In this document: piece by piece, positions 10,074-19,990 of the stretch | Layout: each line of letters begins with the position of its first letter | How positions within the stretch are numbered: position 1 is the first letter of the stretch | Source: Azonexaceae bacterium s22 | GTDB taxonomy: Bacteria; Pseudomonadota; Gammaproteobacteria; Burkholderiales; Rhodocyclaceae | DNA: 64,000 bases | Assembly (NCBI GenBank): GCA_016617495.1 | Contig: WYCU01000002.1 | Location: forward strand, 124,001 to 188,000 | Direction of reading: 5' to 3' | Notes under the pieces: model-generated | Told to the model about the DNA's origin: nothing | Databases searched by the model: none | Seen by the model: only the letters and a program-made list of their open reading frames with translations | Made by a program: the position numbers and the translations under genes

Positions 10074-11158
10074 TGTTTCGCCTTCGCCTCTATCAGCGGT
10101 ATCTCGTTCGCGAAACCCTGGCAGCCATATTTCTGGTTCTGGTCGCTTTCATTGCGCTGTTCAGTTTCTTTGATTTGATCAACGAACTGCGTAGCGTCGG
10201 TAAAGGGGGCTATGGACTGGGATTGGCATTGCTTTACGTCACTTTGAGCCTGCCTGGCTTGATTTACGAGTTGATTCCCATTGCAGTCCTGATTGGCACG
10301 CTGTACGCACTTTCAACCTTGGCTCGCCATTCCGAAATCACCGTGCTTCGGGCCTCCGGGTTGGCCACGCGGGATCTGTTGATGACGCTTTTTCGCATGG
10401 CAGCACTGATGGCCTTGCTGACCATCGTAGTGGGTGAGGGCTTGGTACCGCTATCGGAACGCTTGGCGCAGGAGTTGCGGACGCGCGCCATCAGCAATGT
10501 GATTGCCCAGCAGGGTTTTGAGTCTGGGCTGTGGGTGAAGGATGGCCGCAGTTTCATCAATATTCGCCACGCGACACCTGATGCCCAGTTGAGCGGCGTG
10601 CGAATCTACAAATTCAATGATTCCAACGCCTTGGAATCGGTCACCGAGGCCGCGCGAGCCGAATTTGATCCGGCATCGGGCTGGCAATTGCAGGATGTGG
10701 TGCGCAATGTGCTTGAGGGGGATGTCTCCCGTGTCGAGCGCATGGAGGCACTGCCCTGGGTTTCCGCGGTCACCCCCGATCTACTCTCGGTGCTGATGGT
10801 GGCTCCGGAGCGCATGTCGCTGACCGGGCTTGTCAGCTACACCCGACATCTGGAAGAAAATCACCAGAAAACCGGGCGCTATGAAATCGCGCTGTGGAAG
10901 AAATTGATTTATCCCTTGGCATCGCTGGTGATGGTAGCGCTTGCACTACCGTTCGGTTATTCGCATAACCGGGTTGGGGGCGTGAGTCTGAAAATATTTG
11001 CGGGCGTGATGATGGGCATCTTGTTCTATGCCCTGAATGGTTTGTTTTCCAATCTCGGCGTCATCAATGCCTGGCCGCCGGCTGCCAGTGCCATCGCGCC
11101 GTCCGCCCTGTTCCTGCTTCTGGCGGCGGCGATGCTCTGGTGGGTGGAGAGACGCTAG
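10073..11158 (+). CDS. lptG: LPS export ABC transporter permease LptG
   Basis: The 361-residue partner of LptF starts MFRLRLYQRYLVRETLAAIF and has the family features FFDLINELRSVG, LPGLIYELIPIAVLIGTL, ITVLRASGL and a periplasmic domain at about 130-250. The last segments contain FGYSHNRVGGVSLKIFAGVM. The ATG overlaps the lptF stop. It converges with the RDD gene; the 44-base gap holds an imperfect inverted repeat (ATCCGCTG/CAGCGGAT) without a clear U-tract. Confidence 0.95.
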   Translation: MFRLRLYQRYLVRETLAAIFLVLVAFIALFSFFDLINELRSVGKGGYGLGLALLYVTLSLPGLIYELIPIAVLIGTLYALSTLARHSEITVLRASGLATRDLLMTLFRMAALMALLTIVVGEGLVPLSERLAQELRTRAISNVIAQQGFESGLWVKDGRSFINIRHATPDAQLSGVRIYKFNDSNALESVTEAARAEFDPASGWQLQDVVRNVLEGDVSRVERMEALPWVSAVTPDLLSVLMVAPERMSLTGLVSYTRHLEENHQKTGRYEIALWKKLIYPLASLVMVALALPFGYSHNRVGGVSLKIFAGVMMGILFYALNGLFSNLGVINAWPPAASAIAPSALFLLLAAAMLWWVERR

Positions 11159-11202
11159 GTCGAGGTCGAAGGCATCCGCTGTGCCCCTAAGCTCGCAGCG
11201 GA

Positions 11203-11649
11203 TTATTCGACAGGTGGCACCTGGCGGGGTGGTGCTTCGATAATCCGCGTGCCGGCAAGCCGGTCATGAAGGAATTGACCATCCCGGTCGGCCAACGCCC
11301 AGACGATGCCGATTCCGCCGAGCAACAGGCTGGGCCACGCCGCAAGGTAGCGAAAGATCGCCTGCGCCGGGCGTAGTTTGCTGCCATCGGCGCTAACAAG
11401 GCGGAGACGCCAAGTCTTCATTGGCAATGTTTGACCGCCGTTCAGCCAGAACCAAACAAAATAGACCATGAGCAGCGCGCCGATGTGTACCCAAAGCCAG
11501 CGATTGCCCAAGGTGAGACCGTTGGCAAATAGCAATACCTGGGGTAACAGGAAGCCGATCAGAAGAATGGCGAACACGACCAGGCTTTCGTAAAGCATGC
11601 TGGCGAGGCGGCGTAACAGGCCGGGATATGCGGGAGTGGAAGCGGTCAT
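11203..11649 (-). CDS. RDD family membrane protein
   Basis: The 148-residue protein has three predicted membrane segments (~20-42, 50-72, 100-122). It has the RDD-type start PGLLRRLASMLYESLVVFAIL and the ending FLHDRLAGTRII, where DRLAGT is the usual conserved tail. The family is of uncertain transport function. It is the last gene of an overlapping operon with the ECF sigma factor, DUF3619 and DUF3106 genes (ATGA overlap at 11646-11649), so it is probably controlled by that sigma factor. Confidence 0.85.
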   Translation of the reverse strand: MTASTPAYPGLLRRLASMLYESLVVFAILLIGFLLPQVLLFANGLTLGNRWLWVHIGALLMVYFVWFWLNGGQTLPMKTWRLRLVSADGSKLRPAQAIFRYLAAWPSLLLGGIGIVWALADRDGQFLHDRLAGTRIIEAPPRQVPPVE

Positions 11650-12182
11650 TGTGTTTTGCTATCGGCGGGCTGCGGAGTCGCAGATGGGGCCGGGTTCTGA
11701 TTGGGTTTGTCTGACTCGCCTTGTGAAACCGGGGTCAGCAGTTGTCCGGATTTGCCACCTTGGCGCAAGCGTTCCCGTTCGTCCGGGGGGAGGTTGGAAT
11801 ATATCTCCCATTTTTGTTTGACGGCTTGTTTTTGCTCGGGCGGAAGTTGGCTGAACTCTTTGTAGCTGTCTCGCACCTTGGCGCGTTGCTCTGGCGTCAG
11901 TGAGGCCCATTCCTGCATCCGCTCCTTCACACGCCGCTGCTCGTCGGGCTTCATGGCAGGATAGCGATGGGCGATGGCCAGCCATTTTTTTCTACGCAGG
12001 TTGTCCATGCTTTCCCAACTGCCAGAAAGCGGCGAGAGAATTTCCTTTTGTTGCGTTGTCAGCAACGTCCAGCCGGGCTGAGGCGGTGTGCCCAGAATCG
12101 CCGCGGCTGGCGGTTCAGCGGCAAGAGTCGGGGAGAGGTGAAGCGCGAGGAGGATTAATCCGGTGAGTCGTCTTTGAGCCAT
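11646..12182 (-). CDS. DUF3106 periplasmic protein with LTPEQ-type repeats
   Basis: The 178-residue protein has a signal peptide (RRLTGLILLALHLSPTLAAEP). The body has a series of units beginning LTPEQRAKVRD, LPPEQKQAVKQ and LPPDERERLRQ, spaced about 21 residues apart. The LTxxQ-like units recall the CpxP/Spy type of periplasmic helical hook, though DUF3106 is a separate family. The tail is Pro/Gln/Ser-rich. Its start lies inside the DUF3619 gene (28-base overlap), and it overlaps the RDD gene at its end. It is a plausible envelope sensor or chaperone; the function is not established. Confidence 0.82.
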   Translation of the reverse strand: MAQRRLTGLILLALHLSPTLAAEPPAAAILGTPPQPGWTLLTTQQKEILSPLSGSWESMDNLRRKKWLAIAHRYPAMKPDEQRRVKERMQEWASLTPEQRAKVRDSYKEFSQLPPEQKQAVKQKWEIYSNLPPDERERLRQGGKSGQLLTPVSQGESDKPNQNPAPSATPQPADSKTQ

Positions 12183-12541
12183 TGGAAGACGTCTTTGTCC
12201 AGAAGGGCTTCTATGGGCAGGTCGTCTGCAAGAAGCGCGCTATCGATTTCCTCGATTTCGCTGACATAACGATTGGAATCGAGGTAGAAAGAGATCCACA
12301 TGCCAAGCAACAGGGCGAGCGCGGCGAGGAGGGGGCGCAGCCAGCGCGCATCGTGAAATCCGGACGGCAGGTGAAACCCGCTGCCGCCGGTGGCAAACGT
12401 GACCTCACGGGCCGGCGCCTTTTGTCGTGCCAGCGCGAGATGGCGCGAGGCCTCCAGCCTCCTTGCCGAGGCAGGTGAAATGTCCTTGAGACCGTAATTT
12501 AGCGCTTGCCTGATTCGGGAAGCGTAGCGTTCTTCGTTCAT
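12155..12541 (-). CDS. DUF3619 single-TM protein, candidate anti-sigma factor
   Basis: The 128-residue protein has a soluble N-terminal part of about 68 residues starting MNEERYASRIRQALNYGLK, one membrane segment (PLLAALALLLGMWISFYL, ~70-88) and an acidic C-terminal part of about 40 residues outside the membrane. It follows an ECF sigma gene with an ATGA overlap. That position and topology are those of membrane anti-sigma factors, but DUF3619 shows no ZAS-type Cys/His motif, so the anti-sigma role is inference. Confidence 0.82.
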   Translation of the reverse strand: MNEERYASRIRQALNYGLKDISPASARRLEASRHLALARQKAPAREVTFATGGSGFHLPSGFHDARWLRPLLAALALLLGMWISFYLDSNRYVSEIEEIDSALLADDLPIEALLDKDVFQWLKDDSPD

Positions 12542-13098
12542 AACTTGATTCCTCGCGCGGAAAGGGCGGCGGCAAGTGCGTGTGTGGCGCGAGAGCAGTG
12601 GGTCTTGACGCTACCTTCCGAACAGCCCATCGCCGCTGCAGTTTCGGCGACATCCATATCTTCCCAATAACGCATCAGGAACGCTTCCCGTTGACGTGCG
12701 GGGAGCTTTTTTATTTCTTCGTCAATGGCCGTGAGGGTTTGCGCCTGTAGTAGCTGGGATTCGGGTGTGCGTGGGGTGTCATCGCCATCGGCGGCGAGTG
12801 TTTCAAGCGGATCGTGTTCTTCGTCGTCGTCTTGCGAAAAGGCGGAAAGCACCGTGGTCCACATCGAGCGGACCTTGCTTCGCCGGTAATAATCCCGAAT
12901 CGCGTTCTGCAGGATGCGCTGGAAAAGCATCGGGAACTCTTCCGCCGGCCGGTCGCCGTATTTCTCGGCGAGCCTGAGCATGCTGTCCTGCACGATGTCG
13001 AGAGCGCTTTCTTCATCGTGCACGGCGAACATCGCCTGCTTGAAAGCACGGCGCTCAACCGACTCCAGAAAAAATGCCAATTCGTTGGGGGTGGCCAG
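12538..13098 (-). CDS. ECF-type RNA polymerase sigma factor
   Basis: Region 2 is visible as FLESVERRAFKQAMFAVHDEESALDIVQDSMLRLAEKY followed by FQRILQNAIRDYYRRSKVR. Region 4 is LPARQREAFLMRYWEDMDVAETAAAMGCSEGSVKTHCSRA, an HTH. No ATG precedes the conserved start. The best start is CTG at 13098, six bases after GGAAGAG, giving 186 residues beginning ATPNELAFFLES; a TTG at 13080 would cut into the domain and has no Shine-Dalgarno. The gene leads an overlapping operon with DUF3619, DUF3106 and RDD genes, and is divergent from ilvB. Confidence 0.9.
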   Translation of the reverse strand: MATPNELAFFLESVERRAFKQAMFAVHDEESALDIVQDSMLRLAEKYGDRPAEEFPMLFQRILQNAIRDYYRRSKVRSMWTTVLSAFSQDDDEEHDPLETLAADGDDTPRTPESQLLQAQTLTAIDEEIKKLPARQREAFLMRYWEDMDVAETAAAMGCSEGSVKTHCSRATHALAAALSARGIKL

Positions 13099-13151
13099 GG
13101 GAGTCTCTTCCAGTAAATGCCTTGAAATCCGTGGGGTTATGTTGTTATGCC

Positions 13152-13180
13152 TTGACCGAATTCAGAGGCTCGATTAAGGT
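13152..13180 (+). promoter_or_regulatory. Possible ilvBNC promoter
   Basis: TTGACC (13152-13157) is followed after 17 bases by TAAGGT, about 40 bases before the ilvB start. The -35 is good and the -10 poor, so this is a weak prediction. Confidence 0.35.
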
Positions 13181-13217
13181 TATAGGTTTTTCAGGCAATA
13201 GCGATATTGGGCTAATA

Positions 13218-14918
13218 ATGATGATCAGCGGTGCAGAAATTGTAATCAGGTGCCTGCAGGAAGAAAAGGTCGATTACGTCTTCGGTTATCCGGGCGGGTC
13301 GGTTCTGCACATCTACGACGCGCTTTTCAAGCAGGATCAGGTCAAGCATATTTTGGTGCGCCATGAGCAGGCGGCTGTGCATGCAGCAGATGCGTTTTCA
13401 CGTTCTTCACAGAAAGTCGGCGTTGCTCTGGTGACATCGGGCCCCGGGGTTACCAACACGGTAACCGGGATCGCTACGGCTTACATGGACTCCATTCCGA
13501 TGGTTGTGCTGTGCGGCCAGGTGCCCACACAGTACATCGGCCAGGATGCCTTCCAGGAGTGCGATACGGTCGGGATTACCCGCCCCTGCGTCAAGCACAA
13601 CTTCCTGGTCAAGGACGTCAAGGATCTGGCGGTGACGATCAAAAAGGCGTTCCACATTGCTGCAACCGGTCGCCCCGGTCCGGTGGTTGTGGATATTCCC
13701 AAGGACATCACCGCGCAGGTTTGCGAATTCGACTACCCCAAGACGATCCAGATGCGCTCCTACAATCCGGTGGTGAAGGGGCATCTGGGGCAGATCAAGA
13801 AGGCCGTGCAGATTCTGCAGGAGGCCAAGCGGCCGATCATCTACACGGGCGGCGGCGTCATTCTTTCCGATGCGGCCGAGAAATTGACTCAGCTTGCCCG
13901 CAAGCTCGATTTCCCGGTAACCAATACCCTGATGGGACTGGGCGGCTATCCGGCAACGGACCGTCAGTTCATCGGCATGCTCGGCATGCACGGCACCTTT
14001 GAGGCCAACAACGCCATGCACTACGCCGATGTCGTGCTGGCCATCGGTGCCCGCTTCGATGACCGTGTGATCGGTAATCCCGACCATTTCGGGCAGGAAA
14101 AGCGTCGCGTCATCCACATTGATATCGATCCTTCGTCGATTTCCAAGCGCGTGAAGGTCGACGTCCCGATCGTCGGCAACGTTGCCGATGTGCTTGATGA
14201 ACTTCTCAAATTGCTCGACGGCGGCTTCAAAACCGATCCGGATGCGGCCCAGTGGTGGAAGCAGATCGAAGAATGGCGTAGTCGTGATTCCTTGCGTTAC
14301 AAGCAGGCCAATCACATCATGCCGCAATACGTGGTCGAGAAGCTTTACGAAGTCACCGGTGGCGATGCCTTTGTGACTTCCGATGTTGGCCAGCACCAGA
14401 TGTTTGCTGCGCAGTACTACAAGTTCGACAAACCGCGGCGCTGGATCAATTCTGGCGGCTTGGGCACCATGGGGGTCGGCTTGCCGTATGCCATGGGCGT
14501 GCTCTTTGCCAATCCGGGAGCGACCGTGGCTTGCGTGACGGGCGAAGCATCGATCCAGATGTGTATTCAGGAATTGTCGACCTGTAAGCAGTTCGAACTG
14601 CCGATCAAGATCATCAACTTGAATAACGGCATGCTGGGCATGGTGCGCCAGTGGCAGGAGATGTTCTATTCCAAGCGCTACTCCCAATCCTACGTTACCT
14701 CGTTGCCGGATTTCGTGAAGCTGGCAGAGTCCTATGGTCACGTTGGCATGCGAATCGAGAAGCCCGAGGATGTTGAGCCGGCGCTGCGCAAGGCCTTTAC
14801 GGAACACAAGAACGATCTGGTCTTCCTGGACTTCATCATTGATCCGGCAGCCAACGTTTTCCCGATGGTTGCTGCGGGCAAGGGGCTCACCGAAATGATC
14901 CTTGCCGAAGACATCTAA
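13218..14918 (+). CDS. ilvB: Acetolactate synthase large subunit
   Basis: This thiamine-diphosphate enzyme condenses two pyruvates (or pyruvate and 2-ketobutyrate), the first common step of Val/Leu/Ile synthesis. The 566 residues show the N-terminal TPP-domain start (FGYPGGSVLHIYDAL, RHEQAAVHAADAF with the catalytic Glu, TSGPGVTN), a central FAD-type domain (GARFDDRVIGN) and the C-terminal ThDP motif from TGEASIQMCIQEL to NNGMLGMVRQWQ. Where family members usually have GDGSF, this copy reads GEASI, so the metal-binding Asp of the GDG motif is Glu; this is common among betaproteobacterial copies. Two tandem ATGs (13218, 13221) precede the domain. ilvN and ilvC follow. Confidence 0.96.
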   Translation: MMISGAEIVIRCLQEEKVDYVFGYPGGSVLHIYDALFKQDQVKHILVRHEQAAVHAADAFSRSSQKVGVALVTSGPGVTNTVTGIATAYMDSIPMVVLCGQVPTQYIGQDAFQECDTVGITRPCVKHNFLVKDVKDLAVTIKKAFHIAATGRPGPVVVDIPKDITAQVCEFDYPKTIQMRSYNPVVKGHLGQIKKAVQILQEAKRPIIYTGGGVILSDAAEKLTQLARKLDFPVTNTLMGLGGYPATDRQFIGMLGMHGTFEANNAMHYADVVLAIGARFDDRVIGNPDHFGQEKRRVIHIDIDPSSISKRVKVDVPIVGNVADVLDELLKLLDGGFKTDPDAAQWWKQIEEWRSRDSLRYKQANHIMPQYVVEKLYEVTGGDAFVTSDVGQHQMFAAQYYKFDKPRRWINSGGLGTMGVGLPYAMGVLFANPGATVACVTGEASIQMCIQELSTCKQFELPIKIINLNNGMLGMVRQWQEMFYSKRYSQSYVTSLPDFVKLAESYGHVGMRIEKPEDVEPALRKAFTEHKNDLVFLDFIIDPAANVFPMVAAGKGLTEMILAEDI

Positions 14919-14936
14919 ACGGGAAAGGAAAAGACG

Positions 14937-16467
<1,531 letters not shown>

Positions 16468-16482
16468 GCTGGGCGCCGGCTC

Positions 16483-16549
16483 GGTAGCACGTCGCTGCGC
16501 CCGCTTGCCGTACAGAAGTACTGTCTGCGCGGGCGCGCTTGGTGCTACC
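16483..16549. repeat. Long imperfect hairpin after ilvC
   Basis: The outer arms GGTAGCAC (16483-16490) and GTGCTACC (16542-16549) enclose inner arms GCGCCCGC and GCGGGCGC, with a further ACAG/CTGT pair around the centre. It has no U-tract and sits before a separate terminator. It could be a REP/MITE-like element or a structured 3' end; see findings. Confidence 0.75.
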
Positions 16550-16557
16550 TTCGCTTT

Positions 16558-16592
16558 GGGCGGTGTGGGAGACTGCACCGCCCTTGTTGTTT
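16558..16592 (+). terminator. Intrinsic terminator of ilvBNC
   Basis: The perfect arms GGGCGGTG (16558-16565) and CACCGCCC (16576-16583) are followed by TTGTTGTTT. Confidence 0.8.
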
Positions 16593-16650
16593 GCGGATTT
16601 TGACGCTTTCCGGGTGTATCCTTTTCGAATTGCCCGTAGATTGTTTGCAC

Positions 16651-17403
16651 ATGACCGAACTCAAGCCCAGAAAGACCCTGTTCAATCCTGAAATCAAGCG
16701 GCGCGGCATTTATGTGCTGCCGAACTTGTTTACTACGGCAGCGCTTTTCGCCGGCTTTTTCGCCATCGTCCAGGCCATGCAAGGCGATTTCGAGCGCGGT
16801 GCAATGGCGATTTTCATCGCCATGGTGCTGGATGGGCTGGATGGTCGTGTGGCGCGCCTGACCAATACCCAGTCGGCTTTTGGGGCCGAATACGATTCAC
16901 TCTCCGACATGGTGAGCTTTGGCGCTGCGCCCGCCCTGGTTATGTATGAGTGGGCGTTACGTGACCTCGGGCGCTTGGGCTGGATAGCTGCATTCATTTA
17001 CTGCGCCGGTGCGGCCCTGCGCCTGGCGCGCTTCAACACAACGCTCGAGGTGATCGACAAGCGTTATTTTCAGGGCTTGCCGTCGCCGGCCGCAGCCGCA
17101 TTGGTGGCTGGATTGGTCTGGGTGATGATCGTCAGCGGGATCTCCGGAAGTGAGGTCAAGGTCATCGCCTGTGTGCTGACCGTGTTCGCTGGCCTGACGA
17201 TGATTTCCAACATTCGTTATTACAGCTTCAAGGACGTCAATCTCAAAAAGAGTGTCCCGTTTTTTGTCATTGCGGGAATTGCATTGGGGTTCGCGCTGGT
17301 CGCCTACAGCCCGGAGATTGCCTTGTTCGGATTTTTTGTCATTTACGCCTTGTCGGGTTACGTCCTGGCGCTGATCGGGCTATTCAAGCGCAAGGCGCAG
17401 TGA
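16651..17403 (+). CDS. pssA: CDP-diacylglycerol--serine O-phosphatidyltransferase
   Basis: The 250-residue integral membrane enzyme makes phosphatidylserine, the precursor of phosphatidylethanolamine. The CDP-alcohol phosphotransferase signature is complete: [20 protein letters not shown] followed by YDSLSD. About seven membrane segments are visible, the last being [23 protein letters not shown]. The start at 16651 ([21 protein letters not shown]) matches betaproteobacterial PssA. It lies between ilvC and leuA, a conserved location in this class. Confidence 0.95.
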   Translation: MTELKPRKTLFNPEIKRRGIYVLPNLFTTAALFAGFFAIVQAMQGDFERGAMAIFIAMVLDGLDGRVARLTNTQSAFGAEYDSLSDMVSFGAAPALVMYEWALRDLGRLGWIAAFIYCAGAALRLARFNTTLEVIDKRYFQGLPSPAAAALVAGLVWVMIVSGISGSEVKVIACVLTVFAGLTMISNIRYYSFKDVNLKKSVPFFVIAGIALGFALVAYSPEIALFGFFVIYALSGYVLALIGLFKRKAQ

Positions 17404-17419
17404 CTTCTCGGAGCATTTC

Positions 17420-18961
17420 ATGAAACAGCATTTGGTCATTTTCGATACGACGTTACGCGATGGCGAACAAAGTCCCGGCGCATCCATGACCCGGGAGGAA
17501 AAGATCCGCGTCGCCCGTCAATTGGAAAAAATGCGCGTCGACGTGATCGAGGCCGGTTTTGCCGCGGCCTCACCGGGGGATTTCGATGCCATCCATGCGA
17601 TTGCTCAGGCAATCAAGGATTCGACGATTTGTTCACTGGCACGCGCGAACGAAAACGATATTCGTCGTGCGGGTGAGGCGATTCGGCCGGCGAAATCCGG
17701 ACGCATTCATACGTTCATTGCCACTTCGCCAATCCACATGGAGAAAAAGCTGCGCATGACCCCGGATCAGGTGGTCGAACAGGCAGTCAAGGCGATTGGT
17801 TGGGCGCGGGAATATACGGACGATATCGAGTTTTCCGCCGAGGATGCGGGCCGCTCGGAAATCGATTTCCTGTGCCGCATCTTCGATGCCGTCATCAAGG
17901 CCGGGGCGAAGACCATCAATGTGCCGGATACGGTGGGGTACAACATTCCTCAGCAATATGCCGAAACCATTCGCCAACTGATCGAACGCGTCCCGAACTC
18001 CGACAAGGTCATTTGGTCGGTGCACTGCCATAACGATCTGGGCTTGGCCGTTGCGAATTCGCTGGCTGCCGTGATGGCCGGTGCGCGTCAGGTGGAGTGC
18101 ACGATCAATGGTCTCGGCGAGCGTGCAGGCAACGCCTCGCTCGAAGAAATCGTCATGGCCGTTCGTACGCGTAGCGATGTTTTCCCGGTTGAAACACGCA
18201 TCGAAACCACCCAAATCGTTCCGGCTTCCAAGCTGGTGTCGCAGATCACCGGTTACCCGGTGCAGCCGAACAAGGCGGTGGTCGGTGCCAACGCCTTCGC
18301 GCATGAGTCGGGTATTCACCAGGATGGCGTACTCAAGCATCGTGAAACCTACGAGATCATGCGTGCGCAAGATGTGGGCTGGACCCAGAACAAGCTGGTT
18401 CTCGGCAAGCATTCCGGGCGCAATGCCTTCAAGAGCCGCTTGCAGGAACTGGGTATCGAGCTTGAGAGCGACGAGGCGCTCAATGCAGCCTTTGCTCGTT
18501 TCAAGGAACTGGCGGACAAGAAACACGAAATCTTTGACGAAGACCTGCATGCGCTGGTTTCCGACGAAGTGGTGACGCCGGAGCAGGAGTACTACAAACT
18601 GGTCTATTCGCATGTCTGCTCGGAAACGGGTGAATTGCCGTATTCCAAGGTGATTCTCAACGTTGGCGGGGCCGAACGGAAAGGCGAAGCCTCCGGCGGC
18701 GGGCCGGTCGATGCGACGTTCAAGGCGATTGAAAACATCGTCGGCAGTGGTGCCGAGTTGCTGCTGTATTCCGTGAATGCGATCACGACCGGAACGGATG
18801 CCCAAGGGGAGGTGACGACACGCCTCTCCAAAGGCGGTCGTATCGTTAACGGCAATGGCGCCGATACGGATATCGTGATTGCGTCAGCGCGCTCCTATCT
18901 GAATGCGCTGAACAAGTTGCACGGCTCGCTCGACAAGGTCAAGGCACAGGGCGACGTATGA
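17420..18961 (+). CDS. leuA: 2-isopropylmalate synthase
   Basis: This is the first committed enzyme of leucine synthesis, condensing acetyl-CoA with 2-ketoisovalerate. The 513-residue protein has the TIM-barrel start [21 protein letters not shown] with the metal-binding Asp, [18 protein letters not shown] with the metal-binding His pair, and GHSG-type [14 protein letters not shown]-terminal LeuA dimer/regulatory domain (~370-500) binds leucine. It is 16 bases after pssA. The terminator hairpin at 19000-19038 follows and is read through by the convergent DUF2069 gene. Confidence 0.97.
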   Translation: MKQHLVIFDTTLRDGEQSPGASMTREEKIRVARQLEKMRVDVIEAGFAAASPGDFDAIHAIAQAIKDSTICSLARANENDIRRAGEAIRPAKSGRIHTFIATSPIHMEKKLRMTPDQVVEQAVKAIGWAREYTDDIEFSAEDAGRSEIDFLCRIFDAVIKAGAKTINVPDTVGYNIPQQYAETIRQLIERVPNSDKVIWSVHCHNDLGLAVANSLAAVMAGARQVECTINGLGERAGNASLEEIVMAVRTRSDVFPVETRIETTQIVPASKLVSQITGYPVQPNKAVVGANAFAHESGIHQDGVLKHRETYEIMRAQDVGWTQNKLVLGKHSGRNAFKSRLQELGIELESDEALNAAFARFKELADKKHEIFDEDLHALVSDEVVTPEQEYYKLVYSHVCSETGELPYSKVILNVGGAERKGEASGGGPVDATFKAIENIVGSGAELLLYSVNAITTGTDAQGEVTTRLSKGGRIVNGNGADTDIVIASARSYLNALNKLHGSLDKVKAQGDV

Positions 18962-18993
18962 AGTAGGCCCCGCACGAGCCCGTGCGTTGCGGA

Positions 18994-19377
18994 TCAGGAC
19001 AAGGCCGCTCCGTTATCCGGAGTGGCCTTGTTTGTTTGTGGGGCACGCGTCGCCCTGAGGAACAGAATGACGGCGACGAACAGCGTGAATGCCAGCACGG
19101 TTTCCGCAATCGCCAACCATTGCGACAGCCCATGCTCGGATGTGGCACGCACAAGGCCTTCGAGCAGATAGAACTGAACGAACAGCGATACCCATTTATA
19201 GGTGTAGCGTTTGCCGCGCAGGATCCCGAACAACGGCGCCAGCAGGAAAACCGCCTTGAGCACGAGCCACGATCCTCCGGGGCGAATTGGCGCCCAGAAC
19301 AACTCCCATCCCAGGCAGAGAAAGATCAGGGCGATGAGGCTAAGGCTGGCGAGGGTCTGATAACTGCGAATTGTCAC
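18994..19377 (-). CDS. DUF2069 membrane protein
   Basis: The 127-residue protein has four predicted membrane segments (LASLSLIALIFLCLGWELFW, WLVLKAVFLLAPLFGIL, WVSLFVQFYLLEGLVRA and a final one near VLAFTLFVAVILFL). It fits the DUF2069 family of uncharacterised inner-membrane proteins. The start overlaps the wrbA stop by ATGA (19374-19377). Its last codons lie over the leuA terminator hairpin, so the C-terminal tail NKATPDNGAALS is encoded by that hairpin. Confidence 0.82.
   Translation of the reverse strand: MTIRSYQTLASLSLIALIFLCLGWELFWAPIRPGGSWLVLKAVFLLAPLFGILRGKRYTYKWVSLFVQFYLLEGLVRATSEHGLSQWLAIAETVLAFTLFVAVILFLRATRAPQTNKATPDNGAALS
19000..19038 (+). terminator. Intrinsic terminator of leuA
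   Basis: The 13-base arms 19000-19012 and 19018-19030 pair with a single G-T wobble around a five-base loop, followed by TTTGTTTG. It lies within the 3' end of the convergent DUF2069 gene. Confidence 0.8.
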
Positions 19378-19970
19378 GGTCGACTCATTTTCAGGGCAAA
19401 TTTTGCGAGGCGCTGTCCTTGTTGAAAGGCGAGTTGGCGCTCGCTCTCGGAGAGGCTGGGACGATTGGCCGATCCTGCGATGTGACTCACACCATAGGGC
19501 GTACCGCCATCCGGCGTGTCACGAAGACGCGGCTCGGTAAAAGGGAGGCCCATCAGGATCATGCCGTGGTGCATCAGCGGGAGCATCATGGACAACAAAG
19601 TGGCTTCGTTGCCCCCATGTAGACTGCCGCTGGACGTGAAGACACAGGCCGGTTTGTCGACCAAAGTGCCGTTGTGCCACGCGAGGGTGGTGCTGTCCCA
19701 GAAGTATTTCATTGGGGCGGCCATGTTGCCAAACCGGACAGGGCTGCCAAGGGCCAGCCCGATGCACTCCTCGAGATCGCGGCTCTCGACATACGGCGGG
19801 CCATCGGCCGGAATGCTGTCTTCAAGCGGCTCGCAACAGGCGGTCACGCGGGGAACCGTCCGTATTCGGGCGGTTGCGCCGGGTACCGCCTCGATACCGC
19901 AGGCGATGCGTTCCGCCAGATTGTGCACCGAGCCGTGGCGGCTATAGTAGAGGACCAGAATGTCAGGCAT
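19374..19970 (-). CDS. wrbA: WrbA-like NAD(P)H:quinone oxidoreductase (flavodoxin fold)
   Basis: The 198-residue protein has the FMN phosphate-binding loop YYSRHGSVHNLAERI, the GSPVRFGNMAAPMKYFWDST motif and FTSSGSLHGGNEATLLSMMLPLMHHGM, all typical of WrbA. WrbA reduces quinones by two electrons with NAD(P)H, protecting against redox cycling. It heads a two-gene operon with DUF2069 and is divergent from yihY with only 20 bases between the starts. Confidence 0.92.
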   Translation of the reverse strand: MPDILVLYYSRHGSVHNLAERIACGIEAVPGATARIRTVPRVTACCEPLEDSIPADGPPYVESRDLEECIGLALGSPVRFGNMAAPMKYFWDSTTLAWHNGTLVDKPACVFTSSGSLHGGNEATLLSMMLPLMHHGMILMGLPFTEPRLRDTPDGGTPYGVSHIAGSANRPSLSESERQLAFQQGQRLAKFALKMSRP

Positions 19971-19990
19971 GGTGGGCTATTATACGGCCC

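Noticed and set aside
11174-11203. Terminator between lptG and the RDD gene
   Set aside because: The ATCCGCTG/CAGCGGAT arms enclose a long loop and no T-run follows on either side.
13139-13177. Small leucine-rich reading frame (MLLCLDRIQRLD) upstream of ilvB, a possible attenuation leader
   Set aside because: The ribosome-binding sequence is too close, no terminator follows before ilvB, and the likely promoter -35 lies inside it.
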